Below, piece after piece: positions 1 to 8,495 of a stretch of 64,000 nt of DNA. The DNA is taken from contig JAUPFV010000004.1 of NCBI GenBank assembly GCA_036936605.1, positions 68,596,352 to 68,660,351 on the forward strand, given 5' to 3'. Under the pieces are notes generated by a model. The model made no database searches, was not told where the DNA came from, and saw nothing but the letters and a program-made list of their open reading frames with translations. Source of the DNA: Limnanthes douglasii subsp. nivea (taxonomy: Eukaryota; Streptophyta; Magnoliopsida; Brassicales; Limnanthaceae). The translations under genes were made by a program, and so were the position numbers. Every line of letters starts with the position of its first letter. Position 1 is the first letter of the stretch.

Positions 1-2
1 TC

Positions 3-176
3 TACTCGCTCGATGACTACGTCCACGTGGATCGAGAGGAAGCTATCATCCGACATTTGCGTGCTGGTATGCGGAGGATCTCGTTGTTTCCTGGAGTGAG
101 CGAGTTTGATCATGATTTTGATCGTCTGGCTGGGGCTTATGACGATATTTTGTCCACAGCCAGGAGGCTTGCATAG
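3..176 (+). CDS. 3' end of an unidentified ORF, cut by the window edge
   Basis: One frame is open from the left edge for 57 codons and ends with TAG at 174-176. The residues include a charged stretch (VHVDREEAIIRHLRAGM) and end in TARRLA. I do not recognise the family. Base composition is clearly richer in GC than the AT-rich DNA right after the stop, which fits a coding end. It converges on the split minus-strand ORF whose stop is at 539, so both may belong to the same older element or locus into which Copia-A jumped. The start lies outside the window, so length and function cannot be judged. Confidence 0.35.
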   Translation, partial: YSLDDYVHVDREEAIIRHLRAGMRRISLFPGVSEFDHDFDRLAGAYDDILSTARRLA

Positions 177-538
177 ACAGTATGATGTATTTTCTGTTTG
201 TATGATACTTTAATTCTGTTGTCGGTTAGTTTGCTGGTTTGCTTGTTTTTTGGAACACGTACTATGGGTTTACTCAGTTTGAAATTAATGTTTCTGTATT
301 TTGGCAATTGGTTAGATGTTTTGGTTGTTTTTAAAATATAGAACATTGAAGGAAAGTTCAAGCATAATTGAAACGTAATTGAAACAGAGTTGAACATAAT
401 TCAAACACAATAGCAAACATAATTGAACTAGTAGTATTATCTAAAACAACACACATTCTGGACTTACTTAATTTAAACACAGACTAATAAACATAATGGC
501 ACAAACACGGAAATAGTAAAATGATTAGTCGTCGAAAT
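177..538. other. AT-rich intergenic stretch, nothing recognised
   Basis: AT-rich spacer between two convergent ORF ends. It contains only short imperfect iterations of an 'aattgaaac' type motif near 367-430. No coding frame, RNA gene or terminal repeat is supported. Confidence 0.5.
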
Positions 539-613
539 CTATCCCAAATTGTCATCCGAATCATCCCCCTCATTCCTTGCCGCAATCCTATCCTCCAGAT
601 ACGCCACCATATC
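539..613 (-). pseudogene. C-terminal part of a small acidic-tailed ORF split by Copia-A
   Basis: This is the downstream piece of the minus-strand ORF that begins at 5206. It includes the 5-bp target-site copy at 609-613 and reads into AYLEDRIAARNEGDDSDD before a stop at 539-541. If Copia-A and one target-site copy are left out, the two pieces join in the same frame to give about 120 residues, which is strong evidence that this was an open frame when the element landed. The tail is very acidic (GDDSDD). The family is not recognised. Confidence 0.5.
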
Positions 614-970
614 TGTTGTGAATGAGTCGAATAGTTCATTGACAGTGTACTGTGTCCGGCAGGACAGTTTTGTGTTGTGATAATGATATTGTCCAATTAC
701 TTCAAAAGAGTTAGTCTTGTGGTATGAGCCCATTAGGCCCATAGTCTAGTAAGTCTATTAATTCCCTATAAATAGATTACTAGGACAACACAAAACACAA
801 TTCTGAAATCTGTAACCTTTTCTATCATAGTGAAACTCTTTTCTCTGGCGGCGCCCGTGGACGTAGACAATTGTCGAACCACGTTAAATCATGTGTTTCA
901 TTTAAATCTTTCATTCGCATATATTCTGTGCTTGAGCCATTTTGTGATAATTGCATAGTATTTTATAACA
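614..970 (+). repeat. 5' LTR of Copia-A
   Basis: Matches 4558-4913 almost base for base and has TG...CA ends. A TATA box (ctataaata, about 766-774) marks the likely promoter of the element's RNA. Confidence 0.93.
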
Positions 971-974
971 AAAT

Positions 975-986
975 TGGTATCAGAGC
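975..986 (+). other. Primer-binding site of Copia-A
   Basis: TGGTATCAGAGC lies four bases after the 5' LTR. It is the usual plant copia site complementary to the 3' end of initiator tRNA-Met. Confidence 0.88.
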
Positions 987-1026
987 CACGTGGTGAAATT
1001 AGGGTTTTTGCAATTAGGGTTTCACA

Positions 1027-2625
1027 ATGGCGTCTACAGCAACAAAATACATGATTGAAAAATTTGATGGGGGATCCAGCTTTGCGTTGTGGAAGATTAA
1101 ACTGAAATATTCATTGGTACTGCAAGGGCTGTGGAAGGCTGTGGACAATAAGTTACCAGAAGAGATGAAAGAAGAGGAGAAACAAGATCTTCAAGAAAGG
1201 CCTTTGTGCTGGATTTTAATGAGTGTGAAAGATAATGTGCTTCGCGAGATTAGTGGTGAGAAGACTGCTGCCTGCGCATGGAGAAAGCTAGGAGATCTTT
1301 ACTCAGAGAAATCAGTAGTAAACCGATTATATTTGAAGAAACGTTTGTATGATTTCAGATTGAAAGAAGGTATGTCCATAACAGAGCACCTAGATAATTT
1401 TAAATCAATTATAATGGACTTGGAGAACATAGATATCAATATTGAGGATGAGGATCAAGCTTTGTTTGTATTGAGATCGTTACCAGCTCCCTATGAAAAC
1501 TTCGTAGATACCATTATGTATGGTAAGGATAAGTTATCGCTAGCAGATGTCAAAGGGGCACTGAAATCAAAAGAGATGAGACAGTTGCAGCCAGACAATC
1601 AAGCTGAAGGGGAAGGTCTTATGACTAGGGGAAGATCTAAAAGCAAAGCGAGTTCTTTAAGAAGGAAGAACTTGAGGTCCAAGTCAAGGGTGAAGCACTC
1701 AAACTGTTATGAATGCGGTGAGCAGGGTCATTATAGGAGAGATTGTCCGAAAGTGAATGGTAAGAAGGGAAATCAAAAGGAAAATGCAGCAAACAGTGTT
1801 GAAGGTGTGAACGATTCCGACGATAGTGAAAACAGTGGTAAAGGAGATGTATTGTCCGTGAGTTCAGACTTTGGGAAAAACTCTTGGGTACTTGATACTG
1901 GCGCTACATATCACATGTGTCAGTTCAAGCAGTCGTTTGATACGTACAAGCCAATGCAGGGAACTGTCTATTTAGGGAACAATCATTCGTTGACTGTTGG
2001 TGGTATTGGTAACGTCAGAATCAGAATGTTTGACGGGGTTGTTAGAATCTTGACGTGCTGGCATGTTCCTGGGTGAAATAGAAACCTGATTTCTCTTGGG
2101 ACTCTAGACTCTCAGGGTTACAAGTACCATGCAGAAAATGGTGTAATCAAAGTGACAAAAGGCTCAATGGTATGCATAAAAGGTAGTTTGCAGAAGGGTC
2201 TTTACATTCTCCAGGGGAGTGTTGTTATGGGCGATGCTGCAGTAGCATCATCAGGGAGTAATAGCCAAAGTAGGCAGGATCAAAATAAGTTGTGGCATTA
2301 GCGTCTTGGTCACATGAGTGACAGAGGATTAGCTGTTTTGGGAAAGAGAGATTTGTTGAAAGGGTATAAAGCAGAATCATTGGGATTTTGTGAGCATTGT
2401 GTGTTTGGTAAAAAAACTAGAGTCAAATTCAGCAAATCGGCTGTAAGAAAGACTAAAGGCACAGTGGACTACATTCACTCAGATCTTTGGGGTCCAAACA
2501 GAATTCCGTCCAAGAGCGGAGCCAGATACTACATGAGTTTGATTGATGATTATTCAAGGATGGTGTGGGTTTACTTTCTGAAAATGAAAGATGAGGCATA
2601 TTCAACCTTTATAAAAGTCAATTGA
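1027..2625 (+). pseudogene. Copia-A gag, protease and start of integrase
   Basis: One frame from ATG 1027 carries a copia gag region (FDGGSSFALWKIKLKYSL), a CCHC zinc knuckle (CYECGEQGHYRRDC, about 1707-1748), an aspartic protease motif (WVLDTGATYHMC, about 1886-1920) and the start of integrase. The integrase part has the His-Cys zinc region (LWH*RLGH ... CEHC) and the first catalytic Asp block (HSDLWGP). Two in-frame stops interrupt it, TGA at 2074-2076 and TAG at 2299-2301; the second falls within the WH-RLGH motif. The frame ends at 2625, just past a rearrangement point. Products would be the capsid-like protein, a processing protease and an integrase, but this copy cannot make the full polyprotein. 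Confidence 0.88.
2513..2611 (+). repeat. 99-bp integrase segment, first copy of a direct duplication
   Basis: 2513-2611 and 2911-3009 match at 98 of 99 positions (t/c difference in the codon for M/T of LKMKDEA). Both encode the integrase piece SGARYYMSLIDDYSRM and onward. The relative Copia-B at 18 kb has this stretch only once and runs straight on, so the duplication is a derived event in Copia-A. Confidence 0.9.
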
Positions 2626-2910
2626 GAGGAGGCTAAGGTGGTACTTTGTTCGAGAGGAGGATTTGTTATGGTGGCGACCAAAGTGTGTCACATCCCACAT
2701 CGGTTAAACATGGAAAGGATCGGTGGTATATAAGTAAGAACATATCTCAACTAGTGTGAGGCCTTTTGGAAGTGGACCAAAAGCAAAGCCGTGCGGGCCA
2801 GTGGGCCCAAAGCGGAAAATATCACACTATTGTGGAGATCGGAGTATTCTTACTTATATACGGAGGCGGAATATGCAGACCGGACCCCCATATTCCTAAC
2901 ACGTGGTATC
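2612..2910 (+). mobile_element. TRIM-like LTR plus primer-binding site embedded in Copia-A
   Basis: Between the two 99-bp integrase copies lies 299 bp that is not copia. From about 2686 to 2901 it reads like a short LTR: it starts TGTCACATCCCACATCGG, has 'gtgaggccttttgg' and 'gggcccaaagcgg' blocks typical of plant TRIM LTRs, and ends CTAACA. A purine tract (gagaggagg) precedes it at about 2651, and TGGTATCAGAGC at 2904-2915 follows it. The second integrase copy begins inside that primer-binding site (shared bases agagc). No separate 5-bp target duplication is visible. TRIM assignment is by eye. Confidence 0.65.
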
Positions 2911-3019
2911 AGAGCGGAGCCAGATACTACATGAGTTTGATTGATGATTATTCAAGGATGGTGTGGGTTTACTTTCTGAAAACGAAAGATGAGGCATATT
3001 CAACCTTTAATGGAAGACG

Positions 3020-4471
3020 ATGATTGAGAAGCAAACAGGAAGAAAAATCAAACGTCTTAGGACATATAATGGGTTAGAATATTGCAGTCGTGAGTTCAAC
3101 GAGTTCTGCGAAGCTGAAGGAATAGTGCGCCATCGCACTTGTTCTAGAACACCACAACAGAATGGAGTCGCAGAAAGAATGAACCATACGCTTTGTGACA
3201 AGGCACGAAGTATGCTCTCACATTCCGGTGTGGGAAAGGATTTTTGGGCTGAAGCTATCAATACAGCGTGTTACTTGGTGAATCGGTCTCCATCAACGGT
3301 TATTGATTGTAAAACTCCTTTTGAGATTTGGTCTGGATCGTCGGCTGATTATGAACATTTGAGGGTGTTCGGTTGTCCTGCGTATGCTCATGTGAGAGAT
3401 GGTAAGCTTGAGCCGAGGGCAAAGAGATGCATATTTCTAGGATATGCTACTGGAGTGAAGGGATATAGGTTATGGTGTACCTCTCCAAAGTCTCCAGGTT
3501 TTCTCATCAGTAGGGACGTTACTTTTAATGAGTTTGCTTCGATAGACAGTCAGAAGGAAGGAGGAGAAATGGTCGAATCAGGATCGTTTGTGAGTAAACA
3601 GGTGGAGCTTGAAGTAGAATCAGTTCCTAGCAAGTCCAATAATTCAAGTGGTTCTGAGGTGGATCCAGAATCAGGAGGTGAAGCGTCAGCATCGGATGAT
3701 AGTGACGATGATGTGCCTGAACCAGAACAACAACCTTATAGCATAGCATTGGGTAGAGAAAGAAGAGATATTAGACTTCCAAAAAGGTATGCGAATCTAG
3801 TTGCATATGCTCTGTCAGTTGCAGAAGAAGTTGAGATGCAGGAACCTAGTAGCTACAGAGAAGCTATAGCGAGTTCAGAGGCACATCGATGGATTGGTGC
3901 TATAGGGGAAGAGATTGAATCTCTTCAAAAGAATATTGTGAACGTTGGCTTAACTTTTAACAAAACCGATATTGGTGAATCGCTGAATGATGTTGCAGGA
4001 TCATTGGTTGGTTTTGTTGATTCTGATTTTGCAGGTGATATGGATAAAAGAAGATCTCTGACAGGATATGTATTTAATCTAGCTGGGAGTGCGATCAGTT
4101 GGAAAGCACAGTTGCAAGCTACTGTAGCTTTGTCTACAACAGAGGCAGAGTACATGGCGGTAACAGAAGCAGTTAAAGAGGCAATATGGTTGCAAGGTTT
4201 GGTGGCAGATTTGGGCTTGGATAGGACTACTACAAAAGTGTTTTGTGACAGTCAAAGCGCCATACACCTTACAGGGAACCAGATGTACCATGAGCGTACA
4301 AAGCACATAGATGTCAGGTATCATTTTATTCGTGATATAATATCAAAGGGAATTGTTGATGTGAAGAAAGTGTCTACACACGATAATCCAGCAGATATAA
4401 TGACCAAGGCAGTATCAGTTCGAAAGTTTAGGGAATGCCTAAACTGGATCGGTGTTCGCAGTATAGAGTGA
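3020..4471 (+). pseudogene. Copia-A integrase end fused in frame to RNase H, RT core missing
   Basis: A 483-codon frame starts with the integrase core ([18 protein letters not shown]; the second catalytic Asp region; [12 protein letters not shown] with the catalytic Glu). It continues through the integrase C-terminus ([16 protein letters not shown]) and an acidic spacer, reaching the first residues of RT (EEIESLQKN, about 3916-3942). It then jumps directly to the RT/RNase H connection ([23 protein letters not shown]). The RNase H domain is complete by eye ([43 protein letters not shown]). The YVDD core is absent and the junction keeps the frame. A 4-base loss near 3010 puts this frame out of phase with the upstream copy. 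Confidence 0.85.
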
Positions 4472-4557
4472 ATGCCTTAAGGGCATTTGGTGAGTCAGAA
4501 GAAGAGAAGATTCTTTGTTGATAGTGAAGAAAGGATATTCGTCTCAAGAGGAAGATT

Positions 4558-4913
4558 TGTTGTGAATGAGTCGAATAGTGCCTTGACAGTGTACTGTGTC
4601 CGGCAGGACAGTTTTGTGTTGTGATAATGATATTGTCCAATTACTTCAAAAGAGTTAGTCTTGTGGTATGAGCCCATTAGGCCCATAGTCTAGTAAGTCT
4701 ATTAATTCCCTATAAATAGATTACTATGGCGACACAAAACACAATCTGAAATCTGTAACCTTTTCTATCATAGTGAAACTTTTTTCTCTGGCGGCGCCCG
4801 TGGACGTAGACAATTGTCGAACCACGTTAAATCATGTGTTTCATTTAAATCTTTCATTCGCATATATTCTGTGCTTCAGCCATTTTGTGATAATTGCATA
4901 GTATTTTATAACA
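4558..4913 (+). repeat. 3' LTR of Copia-A
   Basis: Second LTR copy (356 bp), preceded by the purine tract and followed by the atatc target-site copy. Confidence 0.93.
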
Positions 4914-5206
4914 ATATCCCTACTGATGTAGTCTACTACCGTCATGTTCCAGACCAAAGGTGCTTCTATCTTAATTCTGGCTGGTTGGAAAAGCAGAGCA
5001 GTGAGCGGTTGGATGAAATGGTACCTGGATTTGATTTCGTCACGACTTCGCACTTGAACGTCTCCTGCTCCTAAATGCCCATAGTTGAAATACGTCTGAC
5101 ATAGCAGGCGGTCGAAGAAAGCATCGCTACTATCTTCCCCCATTTGTCGGCGGACAACCTTCACCGCCTTAAGCATATGATAGTATTCATCAGCTGTAAA
5201 CTCCAT
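4914..5206 (-). pseudogene. N-terminal part of a small ORF split by Copia-A
   Basis: The minus-strand frame starts ATG at 5206 (MEFTADEYYHML) and runs about 97 residues to the Copia-A insertion point, where the true continuation is at 613-539. The start is supported by a TATA box about 75 bases upstream and by the absence of any earlier in-frame ATG downstream of it. Residues include a Cys-containing FDRLLCQTYFNYGHLG block and IKSRYHFIQPLTALLF. I see no signal peptide or membrane span and cannot name the family. It may be an accessory ORF of an older transposon. The intact length would be about 120 residues. Confidence 0.5.
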
Positions 5207-5278
5207 CTGTTAAAGTGTTTGTGTTTTTTTATTAAGTGGATTCTTTGTTTCTATTATGAATATTGTATTATGTGACAT

Positions 5279-5420
5279 GTTTATATAGTACTGGTTTGGC
5301 GGGAGTAAAATATTGGCGGGTATTTTTGTCGCGGGAGTTTTTGGCGGGAGTTATCGACGTTGGCGGGTTTTTTTTTTTTTGCGGGAGTTTTTTTTGTTGG
5401 CGGGAGTTATTATGCCGATT
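5279..5420 (-). promoter_or_regulatory. TATA box with seven CCCGC(C)-type motifs upstream of the 5206 start
   Basis: On the minus strand TATATAA (about 5281-5288) lies about 75 bases before ATG 5206. Just upstream, between about 5296 and 5409, (G)GCGGG or its complement occurs seven times, several as TTGGCGGGAG. TTTGGCGGG-like sequence resembles plant E2F sites. The E2F reading is inference; the repetition and the spacing to TATA are direct. Confidence 0.5.
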
Positions 5421-5873
5421 GGAGTTTTTGGTGGGTCCCGGTGGAATTTTATAATCTATGCAACTTCACCGAGTAATTTAGGCATTCGTCTGTAATTTTC
5501 ACTGGAGTTATTTTTATTTTGCAATCGACATATCATATGTCAAGAAGATTAAGTGTTATTGTTTCGGAGATAAACAATCGTCTCATTAAAACCGTGGTTT
5601 TTACAAATTATGAAGTTTAAGTAAAATAGGAGTTGAGTTGAATTGACAAAAAAAATTAATAAGTTTACCTTATTGCCGCCACCCAACGGCGTAGGGATAG
5701 GCGTTTTCGTCAACGTGTGGCGGCAATAGGCTTTTTTTTAGCCTCTGTTCATTTGGGACAACACATTGTTATTTTACAACACATTGTTATTTTACAACAA
5801 AAAGGGTACAATACATGGTTAAAAGGGTACAACACATAACCGATTACAAAATAAAATCGATTTGAAAATAAAT
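5421..5873. other. Non-coding stretch with a GC-rich hairpin
   Basis: No gene is seen. It holds the hairpin at 5671-5728 (listed separately) and a two-copy tandem of 'caacacattgttatttta' (about 5759-5796). It lies past the 3' end of the Mutator-like gene and may include that element's end, but no terminal inverted repeat was confirmed. Confidence 0.5.
5671..5728. repeat. Hairpin with perfect 12-bp arms
   Basis: TATTGCCGCCAC at 5671-5682 is matched by its exact complement at 5717-5728 around a 34-base loop. The loop-side bases (ccaacggcgtagg) resemble the repeats inside the Mutator-gene intron at 10.1-10.26 kb. Confidence 0.7.
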
Positions 5874-6488
5874 TCAATCTTTGGTTAAGTCCACTATCGG
5901 ATCATCATGTTCAACGGAATGTGTCGGTGTGGGATTTTGTAGTCTTAAAAAGACACGGACTCTATCTAGCAAAGGGATCGACCAAGAAATAGCGTCTTCT
6001 CTCGCCGATATCATCCACGTAGAAACTATTGTCGGTATGGGTGACCCTTTAAGCAACTCATCCTAAAACTTTTCCGTTCAATATCAATGCGCGTTAACAA
6101 AATAAATGATTAAATGCGTGCGAAAATTAAAGTTATTAACTCACGTGAACAAAATGATTTTTATTGACGAATGCCACACCGATCTTCTTTAAAGAACCAT
6201 CGCTCGGCGGTGCATTTTTCACCGGTAGGTAAGTCGTACATCCACCGGGAGCGAAGCAATAGAAAACGCAATTGAATGTAGTCGCAACTAGTTTTCCGCA
6301 ACTAGGCAAGGACATCCAATTTGTGTAAGGTGCATTCTCTTTATTAAAAGTCAAACGGTTTATCTCCTTATCAACTTCGCTTTCATCGTCGTAATATGCA
6401 ACCCGTTTATAAAACTCCTGATCGCTCTTTAGCTCGTGAACCAAGGCTTCTCTAACCATTAGCCATCCACTTTCGTTACCAACCATAC
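5874..6488 (-). pseudogene. C-terminal half of the OTU domain, with a small intron and last exon
   Basis: Reads VGNESGWLMVREALVHELK, NWMSLPSCGKLVATTFNCVF and KIGVAFVNKNHFVH. The last block contains the His expected near the end of an OTU catalytic site. A canonical intron follows: donor GTGAGT starting at 6144, acceptor TTTTAG ending at 6063, 82 nt. The last exon (6062-5874) reads DELLKGSPIPTIVSTW and ends in VDLTKD plus stop, which matches how MULE-OTU proteins usually continue after the NHFV motif. No stop or frameshift is seen in this part, so it decayed less than the transposase part. Confidence 0.75.
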
Positions 6489-6834
6489 TAATGTAGCCCA
6501 AAAAGTCCAAACAAAAGCCCTTTTAATTTAATTTTATTTTATTCAAATATCTTATGTATTTAAATCAAATCTAATTATATTAAGATTTGATTTTATTTGA
6601 TTTTATTTGATTTTAGAATATTTATTTTATTTCCTTGTATTCTAATTTAGGGTTTTGAGAAGCTATTATATAAAGCCTCTTATGCCTTAAGTTATTTTAA
6701 GTTTTTGGAATAATATAATTTTTATATCTGAAAATTTCAGCTTTTGTTACCCTTAGATTAGGGTTTCATCATGTTACCCTTGAATTAGGGTTTCATCTAT
6801 CGTTGCTTCTTCTTCTGTTTCCGCCGCGTCATCA
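6489..6834 (+). repeat. 5' LTR of the TRIM-like element
   Basis: 346 bp, matching 7368-7713 with a handful of differences. A TATA box (tatataaa) lies at about 6667-6674. Confidence 0.92.
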
Positions 6835-7367
6835 GTTTGGTATCAGAGCCTCAGTTCCTGCTACGGGTCAAGCATGTTTCTGAAGCTTGATTTCATCTGA
6901 TTCAAGTTCTAAAGGAGAGAACAACATACGGCCATGAAGATCTCAAAGATCGTTTGGTATGCGGGAGACACACTAGGCGTTTCAATGACGATCATATTGG
7001 TTGGTTACTGAAGGAGTTTAAATTGGCTACCAATCGTCGAATCAAGGTAAAACTTTCTTATCGATATGCTGTCTCAGGCTATGAAGAGGTTTTCAAAACC
7101 ATTTTTTTTCATCAACTGGACATGGGGATGTTGTCTTCAGGCTATGAAAAGGTTTTTGAAACTATTTTTTCCTTCAACTGGATGGCTTCAAGGATGGCTT
7201 CAATGTGACTTTGAATAAGGAACACTCGATAAGAATTATCTTATTCCGATAAGGTCAACAATTATAATTCCCAATGTAACAATTGAATAAAATAAAATAT
7301 ATAATTTAGGTTCTTGATGGTGATGGTGCTGTGAATTCGAGGACGAATTCTTGTCAACAGGAGATGA

Positions 7368-7713
7368 TGATGTAGCCCAAAAAGTCCAAACAAAAGCCCT
7401 TTTAATTTAATTTTATTTTATTCAAATATCTTATGTATTTAAATCAAATCTAATTATATTAAGATTTAATTTAATTTGATTTTATTTGATTTTAGAATAT
7501 TTATTTTATTTCTTTGTATTCTAATTTAGGGTTTTGAGAAGCTATTATATAAAGCCTCTTATGCCTTCAGTTATTTTAAGTTTTTGGAATAATATAATTT
7601 TTATATCTGAAAATTTCAGCTTTTGTTACCCTTAGATTAGGGTTTCATCATGTTACCCTTGAATTAGGGTTTCATCTATCGTTGCTTCTTCTTCTGTTTC
7701 CGCCGCGTCATCA
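7368..7713 (+). repeat. 3' LTR of the TRIM-like element
   Basis: Second 346-bp copy, followed by the catac target-site copy at 7714-7718. Confidence 0.92.
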
Positions 7714-8495
7714 CATACCATGCGCGATGGCTCTAAAACCACAATTACCGCCGGGCATTACATTTGTAATTCGGCTTATGAAAGGATATATATATTGAGG
7801 TATGTCTTTTGAAAATCTCGAGTCCAAAACATTTGGCAATCTAGTCGGGAATGGTTTAGCCGAGAATGACGGTATAGCCTTGATGTGGTTCGACGCATCC
7901 GGAGTGCCTAAACCAACGCATTGAACCCGTTTTGCTATATTTTTTGGCGGTTTTGCTCCCGAATTAGTAGGAGTATGTGCAGCAACCGTTCTTGCGGTGC
8001 TACCGAGAGTGCCGACCGGGGTCGCTATACTAACGGCGGGTGTTACCACTCGTGGAGTGTCGGAACTATCATGGGACTCAAACATTTCTTGCTCGACGTA
8101 TTCATGATACGAAGGATCCCTTTTCGTAGAATAATCACGTTGGACTTTGCTACCCTTAACGCGACCCCGACCCCGTCCACGACCACGGCTTCCAACACGT
8201 CCGGGAGTTCTACCGCGTGTTATAACCTTCTCGAGGGGTTCGCAAAGGAGTGTAGTCGAAGGATCCAATTTTTTTGAAATTTCTTGAGCCAATGACTTTG
8301 TTCGTAAACATCAAAGTCTTCAGGTTTCGCATTTAGATTTGCGAAATTAAATTTTACTTCTTCTTCACCGGTGAGTTTAACTCGCAGAACGATATCTAGT
8401 CTCTTCCAATGCTCATCTATAATCCGAGTAGGTACGTGGCCGTCCACTCTTCCGATTGCCTCAAGGTCGTGCGAACACGGCAAACCATGGATCAT
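7714..8495 (-). pseudogene. SWIM zinc finger, Gly/Arg-rich linker and N-terminal half of an OTU domain
   Basis: The first piece (8495-8220) holds HGLPCSHDL, the CxH half of a SWIM zinc finger typical of MULE/FAR1 proteins. After a frameshift near 8290 the frame runs 8289-7714 through GRGRGRGRVKG, a Pro/Thr-rich linker and PGGNCGFRAIAHGM. GNCGFRAIA is the catalytic-Cys box of OTU-like cysteine proteases. The frame ends at the insertion point of the small LTR element, and the OTU domain resumes in the same frame at 6488 once that element and one target-site copy are left out. OTU domains are known as deubiquitinases; their job in Mutator-like proteins is unclear. Confidence 0.75.

Larger units (their letters stand above)
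614..4913 (+). mobile_element. Copia-A: Ty1/copia LTR retrotransposon with RT deleted
   Basis: Long terminal repeats of 357 and 356 bp start TGTTGTG and end ATAACA. Perfect 5-bp target-site copies (atatc) lie at 609-613 and 4914-4918. A primer-binding site follows the 5' LTR, and a purine-rich tract (about 4546-4557) precedes the 3' LTR. The order gag, protease, integrase, (RT lost), RNase H is that of the copia superfamily. The gag-pol frame is broken by two stops, a rearrangement that brings in a TRIM-like block, and an in-frame loss of the RT core, so the element cannot be autonomous. The two LTRs differ by a small number of changes, so the insertion is not ancient. Confidence 0.93.
6489..7713 (+). 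mobile_element. Small non-autonomous LTR retrotransposon (TRIM-like) inside the OTU coding region
   Basis: Two LTRs of 346 bp each (6489-6834 and 7368-7713) flank only 533 bp of internal DNA. The 3' LTR starts TGATGTAGCC and both end GTCATCA; the 5' LTR starts TAATG, one base off. Target-site copies catac lie at 6484-6488 and 7714-7718. A tRNA-Met-type primer site (tggtatcagagcc, 6838-6850) and a purine tract (caggagatga before 7368) complete the structure. The internal region has no gag or pol and holds an imperfect two-copy repeat of about 50 bp (about 7068-7180). It must be mobilised by proteins from another element. Confidence 0.92.

Noticed and set aside
5290..5420. Iterated GGCGGG motifs as iterons of a geminivirus-like insert
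   Set aside because: No Rep-like frame and no conserved nonanucleotide stem-loop nearby; a promoter reading is simpler.
5400..5873. Terminal inverted repeat of the Mutator-like element
   Set aside because: I compared this region with 10.4-11.1 kb on the opposite strand and found no matching ends.
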